Positions 1-8,445 of a stretch of DNA of 35,177 bases are shown here, piece by piece (the first letter of the stretch is position 1; each line of letters opens with the position of its first letter). Below the pieces are notes generated by a model that was given only the letters and a program-made list of their open reading frames with translations, was not told the origin of the DNA and searched no databases. Both the position numbers and the translations under genes were made by a program. The stretch spans positions 1-35,177 of the forward strand of contig NZ_MBTG01000039.1 in the NCBI RefSeq assembly GCF_002027705.1, read 5' to 3'. Source of the stretch: Paenibacillus ferrarius (GTDB taxonomy: Bacteria; Bacillota; Bacilli; Paenibacillales; NBRC-103111).

Positions 1-182
1 GTGGAGGCCGAGATGCTCTAGTAACGGGTCTGTGCCCTTTGGGAACTACTACTCGGTACTTCCGTGCTTTTCGTCATGCGTGATCCTACGAATGGGCCAA
101 CATACGCCCCTAGTTAAAAAGCGTTGCTTCCTTCAACTTTCTGACACTCCAGCGGAGCACAATAAACAATGACTAGGATAAA

Positions 183-1463
183 CTAAGCAGCTTGTTGCTG
201 CTCCATGTCCGATTTGAATTCTTCTTGCCGTTTTACCATACCGATGATTATACGTGCTAATTTACCGATTAATTTAAAAATAGAGCGGTGCTTTTTCATC
301 TTCATGACCTGTACATTGTGGATATGCCACTGCTGAAAACTCGGATGATTGTTGACAAGTGTGAGTACCGCTAAATACAAATATTTTCGCAATTGGGGCC
401 TTCCACGCTTTGAAAGGGTCACTTTACCTTGATGCTTGCCTGAACTCTGATTCACGAGGTTCATTCCGGCTTGCGAGAGGATTTGTTGACCGTGCGCATA
501 CTTGCTTAGGTCCCCGCACCCTGCCAACAATGCCGAGATCATCAACGTGCTCAAACCCTTCAAGCTCCGTAGTAAGGGGACCTCCGGTAGTGGTTCAAGC
601 AGCCTTTCCAGCTCTTGTTCGAACTCTCGCAGTCGTTCAGCCAAGCGCTCATAGTCCTCAAGAAGCCTTTTCAGATCATTCCGCGCTTCCACGTACCCTA
701 CTTTACTGCCGACGGAATTGCGGGCTGCTGCGATGAGTCTGGCAGCGATCTCCATGCCTGTTCTGCCCCCAGCTCGCTTCATTCCGCCTTTTTCCCTCCA
801 TAAAGATACCATCTCCAGCGGCGTTAATAGTCCTACATCTGCAGGTAACGGAAAGATCTTGAGTGAGGCCAGGGAACGGACGGTTGTCCAATCCTCAAAA
901 ACACGGCAGTACTCGGGAAAGTGGATGTCAAGTAAGCGGAAGATGCGGTTTTTTAGACTTGTTTGCTGTTTCACCCAGTATTCGCGGTCATTCATGACCA
1001 TACGTATACGCTGGTAAACGTCCCCATGCTGATGATAAGGAAAGTAAAATCCCCGGCTGACCGCATCTGCGATAACCAAAGCATCTTTGAAATCGTTTTT
1101 GGACTGACTGTTGTCTCGATTCTCTTTGTTTCTATATGTGGTTAAGGGATTGACCAGAACGACTTCATAGTTGTTTTGCGTTAGCCAGTCAGTAAGATTA
1201 AACCAGTAGTGCCCCGTTGGTTCGAGTCCAATGAGGAACGAAGTGAGATTTTTTTGGACTAGTAAGTTTTGAATCCAGCGAAATAATTTTTCGAAACCCT
1301 CCCTTCCGTTTTCAAACGAAATAGGTCGTCCGATTTCGATCCCACGGAAATTGACAGCCCGAGCAACGTGTTTTTCTTTGGCAATATCTACACCAACGAT
1401 AAGATGATTCGTGGTAATTCGTTCGATCCGTTGATTTTCCGAATGTCTTTGTTTAAACTTCAT
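183..1463 (-). CDS. IS110-family transposase (DEDD recombinase)
   Basis: This protein carries out RNA-guided recombination of its insertion sequence. The N-terminal RuvC-like DEDD domain starts with VGVDIAKEKHVARA near residue 25. The C-terminal Transposase_20 domain is recognisable around LLRSLKGLSTLMISALL and the following SKRGRPQLRKYLY segment. At about 426 residues it matches the longer IS110 transposases common in Bacillota. I chose the ATG at 1463 because an AGGAGA box lies about 9 nt upstream; the GTG at 1472 directly abuts that box. The reading frame is intact, so the element may be active. It sits immediately downstream of the sugar transporter operon terminator and has not broken that operon. 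Confidence 0.93.
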   Translation of the reverse strand: MKFKQRHSENQRIERITTNHLIVGVDIAKEKHVARAVNFRGIEIGRPISFENGREGFEKLFRWIQNLLVQKNLTSFLIGLEPTGHYWFNLTDWLTQNNYEVVLVNPLTTYRNKENRDNSQSKNDFKDALVIADAVSRGFYFPYHQHGDVYQRIRMVMNDREYWVKQQTSLKNRIFRLLDIHFPEYCRVFEDWTTVRSLASLKIFPLPADVGLLTPLEMVSLWREKGGMKRAGGRTGMEIAARLIAAARNSVGSKVGYVEARNDLKRLLEDYERLAERLREFEQELERLLEPLPEVPLLRSLKGLSTLMISALLAGCGDLSKYAHGQQILSQAGMNLVNQSSGKHQGKVTLSKRGRPQLRKYLYLAVLTLVNNHPSFQQWHIHNVQVMKMKKHRSIFKLIGKLARIIIGMVKRQEEFKSDMEQQQAA

Positions 1464-1472
1464 AGTGAGCAC

Positions 1473-1690
1473 TCTCCTGTTATTAGATCATGTTAGTCAC
1501 TGGCCGGTGATATGATCTTAATGTACAGAGGGTGCTTGTTTTTTGCAAAACCAAAATATTAGCATCTACAGGAATGCTCACCCCCGCGATATGGGCACTT
1601 TTGGCTAGAATAGCGGACTGTAGTTCCCTTATCTCCGCGCGAGCAGCCCGGGCAACGGCAGCGTTCACTCCAGAACATATAAATTCTTAT
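1473..1690 (-). ncRNA. candidate IS110 bridge RNA region (5' flank of transposase)
   Basis: IS110 elements encode a structured bridge RNA in a non-coding flank, upstream of the transposase in the IS110 subgroup. This 218-nt stretch has no convincing gene but shows structure: an inverted repeat GATCAT...ATGATC (1486-1491 / 1512-1517) with an inner CAC...GTG, and several GC-rich self-complementary segments at 1565-1670. The alternative location is the other flank (1-182), as in the IS1111 subgroup. I cannot assign the target- and donor-binding loops by eye. Confidence 0.35.
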
Positions 1691-1698
1691 TTTTGAAC

Positions 1699-1742
1699 AA
1701 AAAAAGGGCATTACTCGACATAACTTGTCAATTAATGCCCTT
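1699..1742 (-). terminator. Rho-independent terminator of the sugar transporter operon
   Basis: A perfect 10-bp stem (1704-1713 with 1733-1742, AAGGGCATTA / TAATGCCCTT) encloses a 19-nt loop. On the minus strand it is followed by a run of seven T (1699-1705). It lies 11 nt beyond the stop of the last permease gene. Confidence 0.9.
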
Positions 1743-1752
1743 CCCTCAACTT

Positions 1753-2715
1753 TTATCTACGTTGCGCCCAGCTTCGTTGACTAAGTAAACGTTGTAAGAT
1801 AATAAACATAAACAATAAAACGCCAATCACAATCTTCGTCCACCAGGAACTTAAAGTTCCTTCAAAGCTAATAATCGTTTGAATGACACCTTGAATCATA
1901 ACACCGAAGAAAGTTCCTACAATGTATCCAACGCCTCCTGTGAGAAGTGTGCCACCAATGACAACCGCTGCGATCGCATCCAATTCCATCCCCATTGCGT
2001 GCAAGCCATAGCCGGAAAGCATATAAAAGGTAAAGACCACACCCGCTAGTGCTGAGCAGAAACCACTGAAAGCATAGATTAACATTTTGGTACGTCCGAC
2101 GGGTAATCCCATCAATAAGGAAGATTGCTCACTTCCACCTAATGCATACGTATTTCTGCCAAAACGCGTATAATGTGCAATATAAAAGCCTAAAAACACA
2201 ACCAATAAGGCGATAATGACACTAATGGAAGCAAAGTTACCACCAGGTAATCTTATCTTCGTTTGAGCCACACTTGTATAGAAGGCATTATCGATCGTAA
2301 TTGTATTAATGCTAATGATGTAACACAATCCCCTAGCAAGGAACATTCCTGATAATGTCACGATGAAGGGTTCAATCTTGAAATAATGAATGATGGCCCC
2401 CATTCCCCAACCAAATAAAGCTCCAATTAACAATACCATTGGTATGACAAGGCCAGGCGGCCAACCGGCTTGGACTAAACTAGCTGAGATCATCGTGGTT
2501 AAAGCAATGACTGAGCCGACCGATAAATCAATGCCTCCAGATACGATAACAAATGTCATTCCAACGGCAGTTATTAATAAAAAAGCATTATCAATCAGTA
2601 GGTTCATCAGCACTTGTAAGGAAAAGAATCCTGTATAACGAAAAGAACCGATAGCGAACATGAGAATGAATAATCCAATGGTCACTAGAATGGGAATATG
2701 CTGTTTCTTAAGCAT
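1753..2715 (-). CDS. CUT2-type sugar ABC transporter permease (YjfF-like)
   Basis: This inner-membrane permease is one half of a ribose/galactofuranose-type (CUT2) importer. The 320-residue protein is almost entirely hydrophobic, with about 8-10 membrane segments. It carries the BPD_transp_2 features: the GMTFVIVSGGIDLSVGSV segment near residue 55 and ELDAIAAVVIGGTLLTGG near residue 245. The start is supported by GGGAGG about 9 nt upstream. It overlaps the preceding permease gene by 8 nt, so the two are probably translationally coupled. It is the last gene of a four-gene operon and is followed directly by a terminator. The order binding protein, ATPase, permease, permease matches ytfQ-ytfR-ytfT-yjfF of E. 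coli. The exact sugar cannot be read from sequence. Confidence 0.9.
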   Translation of the reverse strand: MLKKQHIPILVTIGLFILMFAIGSFRYTGFFSLQVLMNLLIDNAFLLITAVGMTFVIVSGGIDLSVGSVIALTTMISASLVQAGWPPGLVIPMVLLIGALFGWGMGAIIHYFKIEPFIVTLSGMFLARGLCYIISINTITIDNAFYTSVAQTKIRLPGGNFASISVIIALLVVFLGFYIAHYTRFGRNTYALGGSEQSSLLMGLPVGRTKMLIYAFSGFCSALAGVVFTFYMLSGYGLHAMGMELDAIAAVVIGGTLLTGGVGYIVGTFFGVMIQGVIQTIISFEGTLSSWWTKIVIGVLLFMFIILQRLLSQRSWAQRR

Positions 2716-3733
2716 GCTGTTTGACCTCCCTCTCCGCAGGATAATGGCGCGTTTTCCAACGGAAGGCTATTGATTTCCGGAAAGACTCCGATTGAATTAA
2801 ACAAACAATTAGAACTACGAAAGCTTTCACAACCAGTGTTATTTCTGGCGGTACACCAATCATATAAATCGTCGTAGTCAGCGTTTGAATGATCAACGCC
2901 CCAACCAATGTTCCTGCTAAGTAAAAGCGTCCGCCTGTTAGTGCTGTTCCGCCAATAACTACAGCTAGGATCGCATCTAATTCGTACCATAATCCAGCAT
3001 TATTCCCATCCGCGCTTGATACATTCGAGCTTAGAATCAGACCCGCGATTGCGGCGCATATGCTGCAGAACATGTATACGAAGAACATAACTGTTTTCGA
3101 TTTCACGCCAGCAAGCTTACTTGCCGTTGGTTTACACCCAACGGATTCAATGAATAAACCGAGTGCAGTTTTTCTAGTTAAGAGATATGCAATGAGGAAT
3201 ACGATAGCCACGATGAATATGGAGAAAGGAAGAGTCAGCAAGGAACCTGCGCCAATGAACTTATAGTGCGGGTTAGAAATGGTAATTATTTGTCCACTCG
3301 TAATTAATTGAGAAACACCACGCCCAGAAACCATTAAGATTAGCGTCGCGATAATCGGCTGCATGCCAATATTGGCAACAAGGAAACCATTCCACACACC
3401 TAGAACAAGGGAAATTAACAACGCTGTCCCTACTGAAATAATGACATTCACTAAGCTGCCATCCCCGTTGCTAATCATAAGGCACGCTATCGCTCCCGAA
3501 ATAGCAACGACTGAACCTACGGAAAGATCCACCCCTTTCGTAGCAGCGATTACTAAGGTCATACCAATGGATACAATCATTAGCGGAGATCCAAAGTTTA
3601 AGATATCAATTAGACTGCCGTAAAGATGACCGTCCCTCATTTTTATCGCAAAGAAGTCAGGAGAGTAGATAAAGTTAAATACTAATAATGCGCCTAAAAA
3701 AATTAGTGGCCAAAACAAATGATGCTTCACCAT
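2708..3733 (-). CDS. CUT2-type sugar ABC transporter permease (YtfT-like)
   Basis: This is the second membrane subunit of the CUT2 importer. It is about 341 residues, with a BPD_transp_2 domain, many membrane segments and the family landmarks IGMTLVIAATKGVDLSVGSV near residue 60 and ELDAILAVVIGGTALTGG near residue 255. I chose the ATG at 3733 because GGGAGG lies 9 nt upstream; a TTG at 3742 sits directly on that box and is unlikely. With this start, the ATPase gene ends 5 nt upstream. Two different permease genes suggest that a heterodimer forms the channel, unlike the single RbsC of the ribose system. Transport direction and substrate class come from family knowledge; the particular sugar is unknown. 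Confidence 0.9.
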   Translation of the reverse strand: MVKHHLFWPLIFLGALLVFNFIYSPDFFAIKMRDGHLYGSLIDILNFGSPLMIVSIGMTLVIAATKGVDLSVGSVVAISGAIACLMISNGDGSLVNVIISVGTALLISLVLGVWNGFLVANIGMQPIIATLILMVSGRGVSQLITSGQIITISNPHYKFIGAGSLLTLPFSIFIVAIVFLIAYLLTRKTALGLFIESVGCKPTASKLAGVKSKTVMFFVYMFCSICAAIAGLILSSNVSSADGNNAGLWYELDAILAVVIGGTALTGGRFYLAGTLVGALIIQTLTTTIYMIGVPPEITLVVKAFVVLIVCLIQSESFRKSIAFRWKTRHYPAEREVKQHA

Positions 3734-3738
3734 GTCTA

Positions 3739-5247
3739 TCAACCTCCCGCAATTGCCTTCATGACATTTTTCTGGCTAATCTCGTCGCCAACCATCTCTT
3801 TCACCTTGTGACGATCGCGCAGCACGACGATTTTATGACTGACACGTAAAACTTCCTCTAGTTCAGAAGAAATAAATAGAACTGACATCCCTTTTTGCGC
3901 TAGAGACAACACTAATTTCTGAATTTCAGCTTTGGCGCCAATATCAATTCCTCGAGTCGGTTCATCTAAAATCAATAAACTAGGATCCGTGAGCAACCAG
4001 CGAGCTAGCAAAACCTTTTGTTGATTCCCGCCGCTTAAGTTCTTAATTAGATGTTCTGGGTTAGGTGGATTAATGTTTAATGCGCGAATATATTCATCTG
4101 CCATTTCGTCTTGACGTTTTCTTGAGATGGTTTTAAACCACCCTTGCGACGCCTGAAGGGCTAAAATGATATTTTCCCGAACAGTTAAATCATCGATAAT
4201 ACCTTCCAATTTACGATTTTCGGAACAAAATGCGATGCCTTGATCAATCGCTTGTCTTGGTGAATGAATCGCATCACTTGAACCAGCAATTGTCATTTCA
4301 CCAGAATCGGCCTTATCTGCAGCAAAAAATAATCTAGCTAATTCGGTTCTTCCAGAACCTAATAAACCCGCTAAACCCACAATTTCTCCTTTATGAATCG
4401 TGAGATCTACAGGCTCAATGGAACCTTTCTTCCCAAAATCAGTTGCTTGAATTAAAACTTCATTATGCACTTGAGCAGCTGCATCACCTTTAGGCAATTC
4501 TTCTAGCAGCTCAAGGTCTTTCCCAATCATCTTGGAAACCAGCTCTATACGAGGAAGCTCTGCAGCTAAATATTCCCCAATAAATTCTCCATTTCGGAGT
4601 ATGGTTATTCGATCTGAAATGTCGTAAACCTGATCCAAGAAATGAGTGACAAAAAGGATCGCAAGCCCTTCATTTTTCAATCTGGTCATGACAGCAAATA
4701 GTTGTACAACCTCGCCCCTATCTAAACTGGAGGTTGGTTCGTCTAGAATTAACACTTTGGCCGAAATACTTAAAGCTCTGGCAATCGCTACAAGCTGTTG
4801 AACAGCTACAGAATACACATGCAAGGGTTGCGTAACGTCGATTTCAAGATTCATTCTCTTCTTCAGTAATTGCCCAGCATCTTCATTCATTTTTTTCCAT
4901 AAAATGCGACCGAAACGACGTGGTTCACGTCCAATATAAATATTTTCAGCTACGGACAAGTTTGAACAGAGGTTAACCTCTTGGTAAACCGTACTAATAC
5001 CTGCATTTTGCGCATCAAGCGGGCTAAGAATTCGAACTGGCTGTTTATCCATCTCAACGACACCTTGATCGATGGAGTGAACACCTGTAAGTACTTTAAT
5101 TAGTGTAGATTTCCCCGCCCCATTTTCACCCATTAATGCATGAACTTCGCCAGGGAACAATCTGAAATTAACATTCGTTAACGCCTTAACACCCGGAAAC
5201 TGCTTATGAATTCCAGTCATCTGCAATACTGGACCATCCTGTTTCAT
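3739..5247 (-). CDS. CUT2 sugar ABC transporter ATPase (YtfR/RbsA-like, double domain)
   Basis: This cytoplasmic ATPase powers the CUT2 sugar importer. At 502 residues it is a tandem fusion of two nucleotide-binding domains, normal for the family. The first has Walker A GENGAGKST near residue 40 and Walker B LILDEPTSSLD near 165; its signature is degenerate (SVAVQQ). The second has a modified P-loop (GLLGSGRTE, near 293), a good LSGGNQQKV signature near 405 and Walker B LILDEPTRGID. A weak P-loop in domain 2 is typical of RbsA/YtfR proteins, so it is not a defect. The RBS AGGAG lies 7 nt before the ATG. The gene follows the binding-protein gene after a 99-nt gap containing a strong hairpin. 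Confidence 0.94.
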   Translation of the reverse strand: MKQDGPVLQMTGIHKQFPGVKALTNVNFRLFPGEVHALMGENGAGKSTLIKVLTGVHSIDQGVVEMDKQPVRILSPLDAQNAGISTVYQEVNLCSNLSVAENIYIGREPRRFGRILWKKMNEDAGQLLKKRMNLEIDVTQPLHVYSVAVQQLVAIARALSISAKVLILDEPTSSLDRGEVVQLFAVMTRLKNEGLAILFVTHFLDQVYDISDRITILRNGEFIGEYLAAELPRIELVSKMIGKDLELLEELPKGDAAAQVHNEVLIQATDFGKKGSIEPVDLTIHKGEIVGLAGLLGSGRTELARLFFAADKADSGEMTIAGSSDAIHSPRQAIDQGIAFCSENRKLEGIIDDLTVRENIILALQASQGWFKTISRKRQDEMADEYIRALNINPPNPEHLIKNLSGGNQQKVLLARWLLTDPSLLILDEPTRGIDIGAKAEIQKLVLSLAQKGMSVLFISSELEEVLRVSHKIVVLRDRHKVKEMVGDEISQKNVMKAIAGG

Positions 5248-5273
5248 AGAGCCACTCCTCTCCTATATGAACG

Positions 5274-5308
5274 AGAGCTGCTCCATGCAAACAAGATGGA
5301 GCAGCTCT
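5274..5308 (-). promoter_or_regulatory. Intercistronic hairpin after the binding-protein gene
   Basis: A perfect 13-bp stem (5274-5286 with 5296-5308) has a 9-nt loop. It lies between the binding-protein and ATPase genes. On the minus strand it is followed by CGTTCATATAGG, not a T run, so it is not a complete terminator. Such structures after binding-protein genes usually protect the upstream mRNA or cause partial termination, giving more binding protein than membrane complex. Confidence 0.75.
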
Positions 5309-5346
5309 GCCCTTTTATTTATGCTAAATAGGTTGTAGACAATCTC

Positions 5347-6381
5347 TTAGTACTGACGGTTCGGCAATTCACGTTTCGCATCTTCGGAAGTAAATACGCC
5401 TTCTTTTGTAACGATTCGTTTCGGCAGTTCTTTACCGCTCAGTACATCTTTAGCTGCTTGCATCAATTGCCCACCAAGGAGTGGGTTACATTCTACGATG
5501 AAGTTAATTTTCCCTTCGCTTGCCGCTACGAAGCCGTCTTTCACACCATCAACTGAGATAATGATGATATCTTTACCTGGTTTAAGACCTGCTTCTTCAA
5601 TCGCTTGAATTGCGCCAAGTGCCATATCATCGTTATGTGCGTAGAGAACATTAATGTTCTTATTGGCTTTCAAGAATGCCTGCATAACCTCTTTACCTTT
5701 GGCACGTGTAAAATCACCCGTTTGTGAAGCAATGATTTTAAGGTTTGGATTTGATTTAATAATTTCACCAAATCCAGCTTTACGATCATTTGCAGGAGCA
5801 GATCCTGTAGTTCCTTGAAGCTCTACGATATTAACTGTTTCTTTCGCATCTTTATATTTGTCAACCAGCCATTTTCCTGCGCTGCGGCCTTCTTCCACGA
5901 AATCCGAACCAATGAATGTTTTGTAAAGGGAAGTATCCTTCGAATCTACAGCTCTATCTGTTAAGATAACAGGAATGCCAGCATCTTTCGCTTCTTTCAA
6001 TACTGTGTCCCAACCGGATTCAACAACCGGTGAGAACGCGATCACATCAACTTTTTGTTGAATATATGTTCGAATAGATTTAATTTGATTTTCTTGTTTT
6101 TGTTGTGCATCGGAGAATTTCAATTCAATTCCAGCTTCTTTAGCAGAATCTTGAACGGATTTCGTATTCGCTGAACGCCATCCACTCTCAGCACCTACTT
6201 GAGCAAAGCCCATTGTGATTTTCTTGTCAGCTTTAGCTGTAGCTGCTGCTGCTGCGCTTGGGCTTACAGTCGCTGCCGCACTAGTGCTGCTCGCTGTCTT
6301 ACTATCTCCTGAATTACCACACGCTGCTGTGAACATCATCATTGCTGAAGTTACTAAAACTACCCCTAGAGACTTTTTCAT
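5347..6381 (-). CDS. sugar-binding lipoprotein of the CUT2 transporter (YtfQ-like)
   Basis: This extracellular, membrane-anchored receptor delivers sugar to the CUT2 importer. The signal peptide MKKSLGVVLVTSAMMMFTAAC has a lipobox ending at Cys21, followed by a Ser/Ala/Thr-rich linker to about residue 50. The rest is a Peripla_BP_4 (LacI-like) fold: KKITMGFAQVGAESGWR, then the hinge-region VDVIAFSPVVESGWD, and later YAHNDDMALGAIQAIEEAG and IISVDGVKDGF. These resemble the galactofuranose binder YtfQ, including the typical SGWR early motif. The RBS AGGGAGG lies 8 nt before the ATG. It is the first gene of the operon and is transcribed divergently from a two-component system that probably controls it. 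Confidence 0.92.
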   Translation of the reverse strand: MKKSLGVVLVTSAMMMFTAACGNSGDSKTASSTSAAATVSPSAAAAATAKADKKITMGFAQVGAESGWRSANTKSVQDSAKEAGIELKFSDAQQKQENQIKSIRTYIQQKVDVIAFSPVVESGWDTVLKEAKDAGIPVILTDRAVDSKDTSLYKTFIGSDFVEEGRSAGKWLVDKYKDAKETVNIVELQGTTGSAPANDRKAGFGEIIKSNPNLKIIASQTGDFTRAKGKEVMQAFLKANKNINVLYAHNDDMALGAIQAIEEAGLKPGKDIIIISVDGVKDGFVAASEGKINFIVECNPLLGGQLMQAAKDVLSGKELPKRIVTKEGVFTSEDAKRELPNRQY

Positions 6382-6426
6382 TTATTTTTCCTCCCTTATT
6401 TCACCTGTTTGTTTCGGTGTAGCTAA

Positions 6427-6432
6427 ATTATA
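6427..6432 (-). promoter_or_regulatory. -10 box of the CUT2 transporter operon
   Basis: A TATAAT hexamer on the minus strand lies 46 nt before the binding-protein start. The sequence 17 bp upstream (ATACCC) is a poor -35, as expected for a promoter that needs an activator. The neighbouring AraC-type regulator is the obvious candidate. Confidence 0.5.
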
Positions 6433-6556
6433 GGATACGAATTGTGGGAGGGTATACGGAGTTTCATTGACACTTCTTATAAATTATTATTCATTTTTTG
6501 ATCAACCCGATTTAAAACTTAAATTTTCTATGCCAAAAGTGTAGTTTTTTGTTTCA

Positions 6557-6571
6557 TGATTGCGTTTTCAA
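6557..6571 (-). promoter_or_regulatory. cre site (CcpA catabolite repression), divergent promoter region
   Basis: On the minus strand TTGAAAACGCAATCA matches the relaxed cre consensus WTGNAANCGNWNNCW at every position. It overlaps the -35 box of the plus-strand kinase promoter and lies about 125 bp upstream of the transporter -10 box. It would therefore repress the sensor operon directly when preferred sugars are present. Confidence 0.6.
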
Positions 6572-6595
6572 AACGATTGATTCATAATTTATAAT
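6567..6595 (+). promoter_or_regulatory. Promoter of the kinase-regulator-binding protein operon
   Basis: TTCAAA (6567-6572), a 17-bp spacer and TATAAT (6590-6595) fit a housekeeping sigma-A promoter with a moderate -35. Transcription would start near 6602, giving a short leader before the kinase gene. Confidence 0.55.
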
Positions 6596-6618
6596 AAGAA
6601 TTTGACAAATCGGAACCA

Positions 6619-8439
6619 ATGAAAGGTTATTTTACTATGGGCTTATATCGGAAAATAACTTCTAGCCTTCGAGCCAAACTTTTAACGATGTTTGTTATAT
6701 TCACATGTCTTCCATTAATTGTTGTTGGTCTCATTTCATATAATAAATCTTACAATACCGTATTTAATAACAGCAAAGCCGCGACGATGATGCTTGCTAC
6801 ACAACTCGCGACAGACATGGATAATGTATTCACAGATACAAAGAAACTCCTCGAACTCGAGAAAAACCCAAATGTTTTGCACTTTTTATTTTCACAAACA
6901 GATTCGAATTTAGATGCGCGAGAAATTTTACAAACCATGTCCTCTTATAGACAGACATATCAATATGATAGTGTGCTGAACATAACGATGATTAATCTGT
7001 ATGGCCGGGGGATTAGTGAGAGGAAGGGTGTGTTTCAACTTAATAAAAACGCATTGCGTAATCCGCATTTTGAATATCTGATTCAGAATCCTGAGGCTGT
7101 TTTGAATATACCGCCAGATGATTCTGCTTCATTAGATCCATTGGACGGATTCCTATACAAAAATCATAATATTATCTCGATTGTTTCCACAGTCAAACAG
7201 CGGGTTACCCACGAAGTCATCGGATTCATTATTATCGATGTTGATGACAGTATCGTGAAACAGTTTTGTGACAACGTCATTATAGGAACAAGCGGCTTTT
7301 TCTATGTCGCAGACAACAAAGGAAATGCCATTTTCTTACCATCTAAAGCCGCTCACAATACGAAATGGACTCAGAATAAAACGATTTCGTCTATTATCGA
7401 AAACAAAAACAAAGAATATGTTGATTCTTCTGAAGGTAAACCTGAATTTATTGTGACATCCCCTTCCATGTCTACGGGTTGGAATATCGTTGGTGTGGTA
7501 CCCCTGCAAGAAATCGTTGAGGAAGCCAATTCCATTCGTCAGCTCATCATCATTAGCGTTATGCTCAGCATCATTTTTGCTATAACCTTGCATTTCTTTG
7601 TCTCTAATCGCTTGACTCGACCGGTTCGAATACTCAAAAATAAAATGCAACTCGCTGCATCTGGCTTTCTTGAAGCTAAAGTCGTTCTGGCTGGTACGGA
7701 TGAAATTTCAGATTTGGGAAACAGCTTCAATATTATGCTCGGGAAAATTCGGATGTTGCTTGACAAAAGTATTAATGAACAGCAAGAAATCAAAAAATCG
7801 GAGCTCAGAGCTTTACAGGCACAAATTAACCCGCATTTTTTATACAATACATTGGATTCCATTCTATGGCTGGCGCAATCTGAAAAAAAAGATCAAGTCG
7901 TCCAGATGGTCATGGCTTTATCCAAACTGTTTCGTATTAGCTTAAGCAAAGGAAAGGATTCGATCACATTTGAGAAAGAAATTGAGCATCTTCAGAGCTA
8001 TTTAACCATTCAACAGATGCGATATCGCGATATTTTAGATTATGAAATTGCCATTGATTCAAGCCTATATTCCTTACTTATCCTCAAAATGACATTACAG
8101 CCGATTGTTGAAAATGCCCTTTATCATGGGCTTAAGAACAAGCGTGGCAAAGGATTAATTCGAATTACCGCAAGGATTGAGGATGAAGATAATTTTCTTA
8201 TTGTGATAGAGGATAATGGTAAGGGCATTTCTGAAGATCGGCTTGGGCAGCTGCGCAAAGATTTAATGGAACCACATACGCCCAAGGAAACTGGGAATGA
8301 AGTATCCGGAGGGTTCGGATTGCATAATGTTCATCGACGGATTCGCTTATATTATGGGGAATCTTACGGCGTACAGATAGACAGCATTGAAAGTGAAGGA
8401 ACCATTGTTAGCATTCGAATACCGTGTGATTGGGGATGA
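6619..8439 (+). CDS. YesM-type sensor histidine kinase
   Basis: This membrane sensor phosphorylates the response regulator encoded 6 nt downstream. Membrane segment 1 lies near residues 22-41, followed by a large extracellular sensor domain (about 42-305, dCache-like), membrane segment 2 near 308-327 and a HAMP domain. The His_kinase domain has its phosphorylated histidine at about residue 406 in NPHFLYNTLD, and the ATPase domain has PIVENALYHGLK and a later GGFGLHNVHRR. The length is typical of the family. An alternative start is the ATG at 6637 (MGLYRK), with a GAAAGG box 10 nt upstream; it may be the true start because the box before 6619 is weak. The divergent CUT2 importer and the co-transcribed binding protein suggest it senses a sugar. 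Confidence 0.9.
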   Translation: MKGYFTMGLYRKITSSLRAKLLTMFVIFTCLPLIVVGLISYNKSYNTVFNNSKAATMMLATQLATDMDNVFTDTKKLLELEKNPNVLHFLFSQTDSNLDAREILQTMSSYRQTYQYDSVLNITMINLYGRGISERKGVFQLNKNALRNPHFEYLIQNPEAVLNIPPDDSASLDPLDGFLYKNHNIISIVSTVKQRVTHEVIGFIIIDVDDSIVKQFCDNVIIGTSGFFYVADNKGNAIFLPSKAAHNTKWTQNKTISSIIENKNKEYVDSSEGKPEFIVTSPSMSTGWNIVGVVPLQEIVEEANSIRQLIIISVMLSIIFAITLHFFVSNRLTRPVRILKNKMQLAASGFLEAKVVLAGTDEISDLGNSFNIMLGKIRMLLDKSINEQQEIKKSELRALQAQINPHFLYNTLDSILWLAQSEKKDQVVQMVMALSKLFRISLSKGKDSITFEKEIEHLQSYLTIQQMRYRDILDYEIAIDSSLYSLLILKMTLQPIVENALYHGLKNKRGKGLIRITARIEDEDNFLIVIEDNGKGISEDRLGQLRKDLMEPHTPKETGNEVSGGFGLHNVHRRIRLYYGESYGVQIDSIESEGTIVSIRIPCDWG

Positions 8440-8445
8440 TGTTGC

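Larger units (their letters stand above)
1..1690 (-). mobile_element. IS110-family insertion sequence (ends not resolved)
   Basis: The element is defined by the IS110-type transposase at 183-1463 and its two non-coding flanks. IS110 elements lack classical terminal inverted repeats and target duplications, so I cannot place the ends exactly. The right edge must lie before the transporter terminator at 1699-1742. The left edge may lie outside the window or anywhere in 1-182. That stretch has no gene and only non-coding sequence downstream of the transposase. Confidence 0.5.

Noticed and set aside
410..1145. Plus-strand open frames opposite the IS110 transposase
   Set aside because: They lie wholly antisense to a well-recognised transposase, have no family resemblance and no ribosome binding sites.
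1483..1668. 61-codon minus-strand frame upstream of the transposase
   Set aside because: It reads plausibly (Ala-rich start) but matches nothing I know, lacks a ribosome binding site and lies where a structured IS110 RNA is expected.
6433..6458. CGTATACC and CGTATCC, 19 bp apart, as an activator site of the CUT2 promoter
   Set aside because: Too short and found in only one promoter. The downstream copy abuts the -10 box, so I could not separate it from chance.
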